From positions 62,001 to 126,000 of the forward strand of contig JAFUBX010000021.1 in the NCBI GenBank assembly GCA_017459985.1: 64,000 bases of DNA, read 5' to 3'. The notes beneath the pieces are model-generated. The model did no database searches. It was not told the origin of the DNA and worked only from the letters and a program-made list of their open reading frames with translations. This document shows, piece by piece, positions 60,200-64,000 of the stretch. The translations under genes and the position numbers were made by a program. The stretch is from Parasporobacterium sp. (GTDB lineage Bacteria > Bacillota > Clostridia > Lachnospirales > Lachnospiraceae). Positions within the stretch are counted from its first letter, which is position 1; each line of letters begins with the position of its first letter.

Positions 60200-61540
60200 T
60201 TATATATCATAGCTTAATTTTCGCTCATCGATAACCCGTTTTGATTTATGTTCGCTTCGGGTGTCGAGCCCACCATCCTGGTGAACAACCACTCTGGCCG
60301 GTTTTACACCGATTCGCGCCTTCAGTGCATTGGCTACCAGCTCCGCCACCGTCTCATCCGTCTGGGTATTATCCGTATTCTTTTCAATTTCCACAGCATA
60401 TTTACAGGTATAATTCTGCTCAAAGATCCGGATCAGATACTCTCCGGTAATTCCCTCCTGTTCCCGGATGACTGCCTCAATGTCGCTGGGGAATACATTT
60501 ACGGCAGATACGATAAACATATCATCCTTACGTCCGTTTATATGAATTCTACCATGGGTACGTCCGCAGGAACAGGGAGTATTATCAATCCAACCGATGT
60601 CGCCGGTGCGGAACCGGATCAACGGACGGGCATGCTTGCGCAGCGTGGTGAACACCAGCTCTCCGACCTGTCCGGGCGGAAGCACTTCGCCGGTATGGAT
60701 GTCAATGGTTTCCACCAGAATATGGTTTTCTGCGATGTGAAGTCCATTCTTCGCCTCGCACATAGCCGCACAGGCGCCAAAGATATCAGACAGACCATAG
60801 AAGTCATACACTTCAGCTCCCCACAGTTCCTCAATGGCATGCCGGGTTGCTTCAATAGAGCCTCCCAGCTCTCCGGCAACGATGATCTTCTTAATATTTA
60901 AATCCTTTCTCGGATCGATACCGCTTTTCAGCGCCTTTTCTCCCAACTGCCATGCATAGGACGGACTCGTCCAGATGACTGTCGGCTGGTAGGTCTTAAG
61001 AACGAATAACAGCCGTTCGCTGGGAAGCGTACCGCCCCAGATGCACAGTGCTCCTAAATTCTGGGCGCCAATAACATCCGGCCCGCCGACATAGAGAGAA
61101 AAATTCAGTGCATGTACATAACGGTCATTGGGCCTCATGCCCACCTGCCAGAACCAGCGGCTTTCCGTTTCCTGAAACTCATCAAAATCTTTTTTTGTAA
61201 ACGGGCTCATGGTTGGAACGCCGGTGGATCCTGAAGAAGTGGAAATGAAGATGACATCTTCTTCTGGAACCGCGCAAAGCTCGCCCAGAAAAGAACCTAC
61301 CCCCTGTGTATCCCTTTGAGTCTTTTTATCAATAAACGGAAACTTCTGAATGTCCTTCAGTTCCCGGATATCCGCGGGGCCTACCCCTGCCGCATCGAAG
61401 GACCGTTTATAATACGGCGCGTGCTCATAGGCAAACTGCACGATTTCCTTCAGATCCTCCAATTGCCGTTTTTCCAGCTCCTCCCGGGGAAGTGTTTCCA
61501 GTTCCTCATCCCAGTATTTATTATTCACATCTCTGCTCAT
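60200..61540 (-). CDS. paaK: Phenylacetate-CoA ligase-like enzyme
   Basis: A 446-aa acyl-adenylating enzyme of the PaaK family. The ATP-binding loop appears as FISTSSGSTGVPTMSPFTKK, followed by YGLSDIFGACAAMC and RFRTGDIGWIDNTPCSCGRT, which close the adenylation core, and the C-terminal lid VSAVNVFPSDIEAVIREQEG. It interconverts an arylacetate and its CoA thioester. With a 2-oxoacid:ferredoxin oxidoreductase next door, the reverse direction (thioester to acid with ATP or AMP recovery) is plausible. GGAG lies 8 nt before the ATG. Confidence 0.92.
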   Translation of the reverse strand: MSRDVNNKYWDEELETLPREELEKRQLEDLKEIVQFAYEHAPYYKRSFDAAGVGPADIRELKDIQKFPFIDKKTQRDTQGVGSFLGELCAVPEEDVIFISTSSGSTGVPTMSPFTKKDFDEFQETESRWFWQVGMRPNDRYVHALNFSLYVGGPDVIGAQNLGALCIWGGTLPSERLLFVLKTYQPTVIWTSPSYAWQLGEKALKSGIDPRKDLNIKKIIVAGELGGSIEATRHAIEELWGAEVYDFYGLSDIFGACAAMCEAKNGLHIAENHILVETIDIHTGEVLPPGQVGELVFTTLRKHARPLIRFRTGDIGWIDNTPCSCGRTHGRIHINGRKDDMFIVSAVNVFPSDIEAVIREQEGITGEYLIRIFEQNYTCKYAVEIEKNTDNTQTDETVAELVANALKARIGVKPARVVVHQDGGLDTRSEHKSKRVIDERKLSYDI

Positions 61541-61603
61541 GTCGTTGCTCCTTTCTCGCCCGCCGGCCGGTTTCTGCTCCGGACCGGGCTTCCTGTTTCT
61601 GCT

Positions 61604-62494
61604 TTATCGGTTCTGTAATGCCTCAAGCTGTTTCCATTTGTCATCCCGTGAACGCTGTATGACTTCCACATCCTCCTGTGTCAGATGGCGGAAACGGCTC
61701 TGCCGGGAAAGATAATGCGTAATCTCTGTAAATTCCGAAGGTCTGCGGTTCAAGGTATAGTGCCCTTGTTCATATTCCGCCAGATACCACAGTCCACAGT
61801 CCACAACCTCCCGGGCAATATCCACCGTCTCATCAACTGCAATTCCCCATCCCGTAGGGCATGGCGCGATTACATGAATGTAACGGGTTCCCCGGATCCG
61901 GGAGGCTTTGTCTACTTTATTAATAAAATCCTGCAAATAACCGATGCTTGCAGTGGCGGCATAAGGAATATTATGGGAGGCCACAATCTCAAACATGTTC
62001 TTTTTGGGACGTATATTTCCCCGGATCCTCTGACCTGCCGGCGTCGTTGTGGTACGTGCGCCAAAAGGGGTCAGCGAGCTTTTCTGTATTCCCGTATTCA
62101 TATATGCTTCGTTGTCATAGCAGATGTAAAGGACGTCATCATCCCGGTCAATCGCTCCTGACAGCGCCTGCAGACCAATGTCCGCCGTTCCTCCGTCTCC
62201 TGCAAAGCCCACCACATAACAGTCTGTAATCCCCTGGGCCTGAAGCCCTGCCCTGACTCCGGTCAGCATGGACGCTGTTCCCGCAAATGTGGAAATAATG
62301 GCATTGTTTCCGAAACACAGCTGTGGAAAATTGAATCCCACTGCTGACATACAGCCTGCCGGAAGGATGGCGAAAGCTCTCTCTCCCAGAACCTTCAGAG
62401 CGATCCGGACAGCCAGCGCACCGCCGCAGCCGGCACAGGCTTTATGTCCGTAAAAAAATTCCTCCTCACTGAGCGTTCGTGCATTCAAACTCAT
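61604..62494 (-). CDS. 2-oxoacid:ferredoxin oxidoreductase, beta subunit (TPP-binding)
   Basis: A 296-aa TPP subunit of the PorB/VorB/KorB type. It contains the Cys pair in GHKACAGCGGALAVR, the TPP-Mg motif GFAGDGGTADIGLQALSGA (GDG-xn-N/I), and NTGIQKSSLTPFGARTTTTP. These form the catalytic half that decarboxylates a 2-oxoacid to an acyl-CoA while reducing ferredoxin. The stop of the alpha subunit gene overlaps its start by 4 bp. The substrate could be pyruvate, a branched 2-oxoacid or an aryl-pyruvate; aromatic is favoured by PaaK nearby. Confidence 0.9.
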   Translation of the reverse strand: MSLNARTLSEEEFFYGHKACAGCGGALAVRIALKVLGERAFAILPAGCMSAVGFNFPQLCFGNNAIISTFAGTASMLTGVRAGLQAQGITDCYVVGFAGDGGTADIGLQALSGAIDRDDDVLYICYDNEAYMNTGIQKSSLTPFGARTTTTPAGQRIRGNIRPKKNMFEIVASHNIPYAATASIGYLQDFINKVDKASRIRGTRYIHVIAPCPTGWGIAVDETVDIAREVVDCGLWYLAEYEQGHYTLNRRPSEFTEITHYLSRQSRFRHLTQEDVEVIQRSRDDKWKQLEALQNR

Positions 62495-63678
62495 TTCGCA
62501 TGCACCTCCTCCTGCTCTTCTTCCGGGGCAATGCCAATAAAATGAAGGCCCTGCCCCCCATTTGCCAGATCGGTAAAAATCTGAGTAATCTCCTGCTCTG
62601 AAATATTCCGCCCTCCCAGTCCGCCGATATAATTGGCAGAAGGTACCCGGATGCCTGCCTGAAACAAGGATGCCGTCACATTGGTATACACCGTGCCTTC
62701 CTTTCCGAAGGAAATATCCTTTTCCAACACAGCCAGCGCTTTCACCCCCTGCAGGGCCTCTTTCAGTTCTGCTTCCGGGAAAGGCCGCAGATACCGAAGC
62801 CTGATAATTCCAACTCTGATGTCTTTGCTTCTTAGCGTATCTACAACTTCCCGGGCAAGGCCGGCAATACTCCCGAGCGTAATCAGGATATATTCCGCAT
62901 CCTCCGTTTTATATTGTTCCAGAAGACCGCTGTAACGCCTTCCGATGATCTGCGCAAAACGTTCTTCGGCTTCCAGAATGGCATCTCTGGCTGCAAGCAG
63001 GCCCTTATGTTCTTTGTAATTGAACTGGATATTGTAGTCCGGTCCTGCCGTGAACCCCAGGTTCCGGGGTTGCTCCAGCGACATCTTGTTGTCCGTTTGG
63101 AAGGGAGGCAGAAACGCATCCGCCTGCTCCTGATCCGGAATGTCTACCACCTCATAAGTATGCGTCAGAATAAAGCCGTCCAGGTTTGCCATGAAGGGCG
63201 TGGAAACCTGCTTTTTTTCTGCGATATAATAGCTCATCAGCGCCAGATCCAGGGCTTCCTGCGCATCGCCGGCATAGGCCTGGATCCATCCGCTGTCCAG
63301 CTGGGAAATGCTGTCCCGCTGGTCGCCGTAAATGTTCCAGGGAAGGGCCGTAGAACGATTCGCATTCATCATGACAATGGGAAAACGCCCTCCTGCCGCG
63401 TAATAGAGGCATTCTGCCATATAAAGCAGGCCCTGGGATGACGTTGCTGTGAAGGTTCTTGCCCCCACAGAGGAAGCTCCCATGGCGCAGGAAAGCGCAG
63501 AATGCTCCGACTCCACATGGACAAACTGAGCGTCCAGGCTGCCGTCCTCCACCATATCGGCAAGACGTTCCACCACGATTGTCTGGGGCGTAATCGGATA
63601 GGCAGAGATCACCTGTGCCCGGGCCAGACGTACACCCTCGGCAAAGGCTTCATTGCCGGAGAGAAATTTCTTAGCCAT
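62491..63678 (-). CDS. 2-oxoacid:ferredoxin oxidoreductase, alpha subunit
   Basis: A 395-aa protein of the PorA/VorA type with SGNEAFAEGVRLARAQVISA then AYPITPQTIVVERLADMVED and VESEHSALSCAMGASSVGAR (pyruvate-binding Thr/Glu region), and a transketolase-C-like C-terminus (LITLGSIAGLAREVVDTLR...ALAVLEKDISFGKEG). Start 63678 has AAAGGAG 9 nt upstream; it overlaps the delta subunit gene by 8 bp. Frames starting upstream to 63825 run out of phase with that gene. Confidence 0.92.
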   Translation of the reverse strand: MAKKFLSGNEAFAEGVRLARAQVISAYPITPQTIVVERLADMVEDGSLDAQFVHVESEHSALSCAMGASSVGARTFTATSSQGLLYMAECLYYAAGGRFPIVMMNANRSTALPWNIYGDQRDSISQLDSGWIQAYAGDAQEALDLALMSYYIAEKKQVSTPFMANLDGFILTHTYEVVDIPDQEQADAFLPPFQTDNKMSLEQPRNLGFTAGPDYNIQFNYKEHKGLLAARDAILEAEERFAQIIGRRYSGLLEQYKTEDAEYILITLGSIAGLAREVVDTLRSKDIRVGIIRLRYLRPFPEAELKEALQGVKALAVLEKDISFGKEGTVYTNVTASLFQAGIRVPSANYIGGLGGRNISEQEITQIFTDLANGGQGLHFIGIAPEEEQEEVHAK

Positions 63679-64000
63679 GCTGCCCGCTCCTTTCCTGTGA
63701 CGCCTCCTGCGCCAATGCCTGTTTTTCATCAACCATAGAGATTGCCCCGGTTTTGCAGATGCGACGGCAGATCCCGCAGCCCTTGCAGAAATCATAATCA
63801 ACGGCAACCTTCCCCCTGCCCGCATCCTCGTTCCATTTATAGATCACTCCGTCCGGACAATACAGATAGCATTGCAGGCAGCCAACGCACTTTTCAGGGT
63901 TTATAACCGGCCGGATGCTTCTCCAGCCCGCATTTTTCGTCACCAGATAGCCGGCTTCATAGGAGGTATCCTCCGGAAGCTCTGAAAGGGTGCGGGGAAT
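63671..64000 (-). CDS. 2-oxoacid:ferredoxin oxidoreductase, delta subunit (5' end outside window)
   Basis: Frame open to the window edge; the last 110 residues are visible. Two ferredoxin motifs, CVGCLQCYLYCPDGVI and CKGCGICRRICKTGAI, form the electron-accepting [4Fe-4S] pair of PorD. The upstream residues (ELPEDTSYEAGYLVTKNAGW) match the linker that precedes this domain, which in some enzymes is the gamma subunit fused to delta. A GTG at 63943 is unlikely to be the real start because the family linker continues beyond it. Confidence 0.85.
   Translation of the reverse strand: MPRTLSELPEDTSYEAGYLVTKNAGWRSIRPVINPEKCVGCLQCYLYCPDGVIYKWNEDAGRGKVAVDYDFCKGCGICRRICKTGAISMVDEKQALAQEASQERSGQHG

Overview
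The window looks like a chromosome segment of an anaerobic, low-GC Gram-positive bacterium, most likely a clostridial (Lachnospiraceae-like) member of the Bacillota. I base this on strong AGGAGG-type ribosome binding sites, many small ferredoxin-type proteins, ferredoxin-dependent 2-oxoacid oxidoreductase genes, butyrate kinase, lipobox-free ABC binding proteins and Firmicutes-type regulators (Rrf2, TetR, XRE, LysR). No ribosomal RNA, prophage, intact transposase or CRISPR array is visible. One tRNA (Ala, anticodon CGC) is present.

Layout. 0-3 kb: tail of an ATP-grasp ligase, then a polar amino acid ABC operon. 3-14 kb: a ferredoxin-like protein, a frameshifted GH36-like gene, an anion transporter, an aldo/keto reductase, two paralogous Mbeg1-like hydrolases and a short UvrA-type ATPase. 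14-17 kb: an Rrf2-headed redox operon (flavodoxin-like protein with an in-frame TGA, PNPOx-ferredoxin fusion, class M-like sirtuin) with a consensus promoter and a palindromic operator. 17-26 kb: an esterase, an MMPL transporter with its coiled-coil partner, an XRE gene with a HipA-like fragment, a phospholipase D enzyme, an oleate hydratase remnant, an HdeD-like protein and TetR. 26-30 kb: PhlG-like hydrolase and double-hotdog protein with a divergent LysR. 30-39 kb: a long minus-strand sulfur/methyl-group cluster (MetY, Fe-S protein, OpuC-type ABC transporter, MetNI and a fused two-domain binding protein behind a small leader ORF). 39-42 kb: folA-thyA, patatin, tRNA-Ala. 42-50 kb: acetyltransferases, hydrolases, butyrate kinase. 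50-58.4 kb: an accessory, decaying zone with two toxin-antitoxin pairs (HepT/MntA and a zeta-like kinase), structured non-coding DNA, and remnants of DPD-like, STAS, ABC ATPase, methyltransferase and sortase genes. 58.4-64 kb: a cupin and a fermentation module (aminotransferase, PaaK, PorB, PorA, PorD-like).

The strongest unexplained signals are non-coding: (i) a ~320-bp element present twice (3.1 and 17.9 kb) in which four hairpin repeats are spaced exactly 42-61-61 bp in both copies; (ii) a family of ~50-bp hairpins arranged in tandem at 8.6 kb and 42.4 kb, whose stems differ while keeping their pairing; (iii) similar hairpins bracketing the HepT/MntA pair; (iv) a structured region with a tRNA T-arm-like segment at 51.3 kb. 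At least four genes carry single frameshifts, two or more of them at homopolymers, so some may be assembly errors rather than real pseudogenes.
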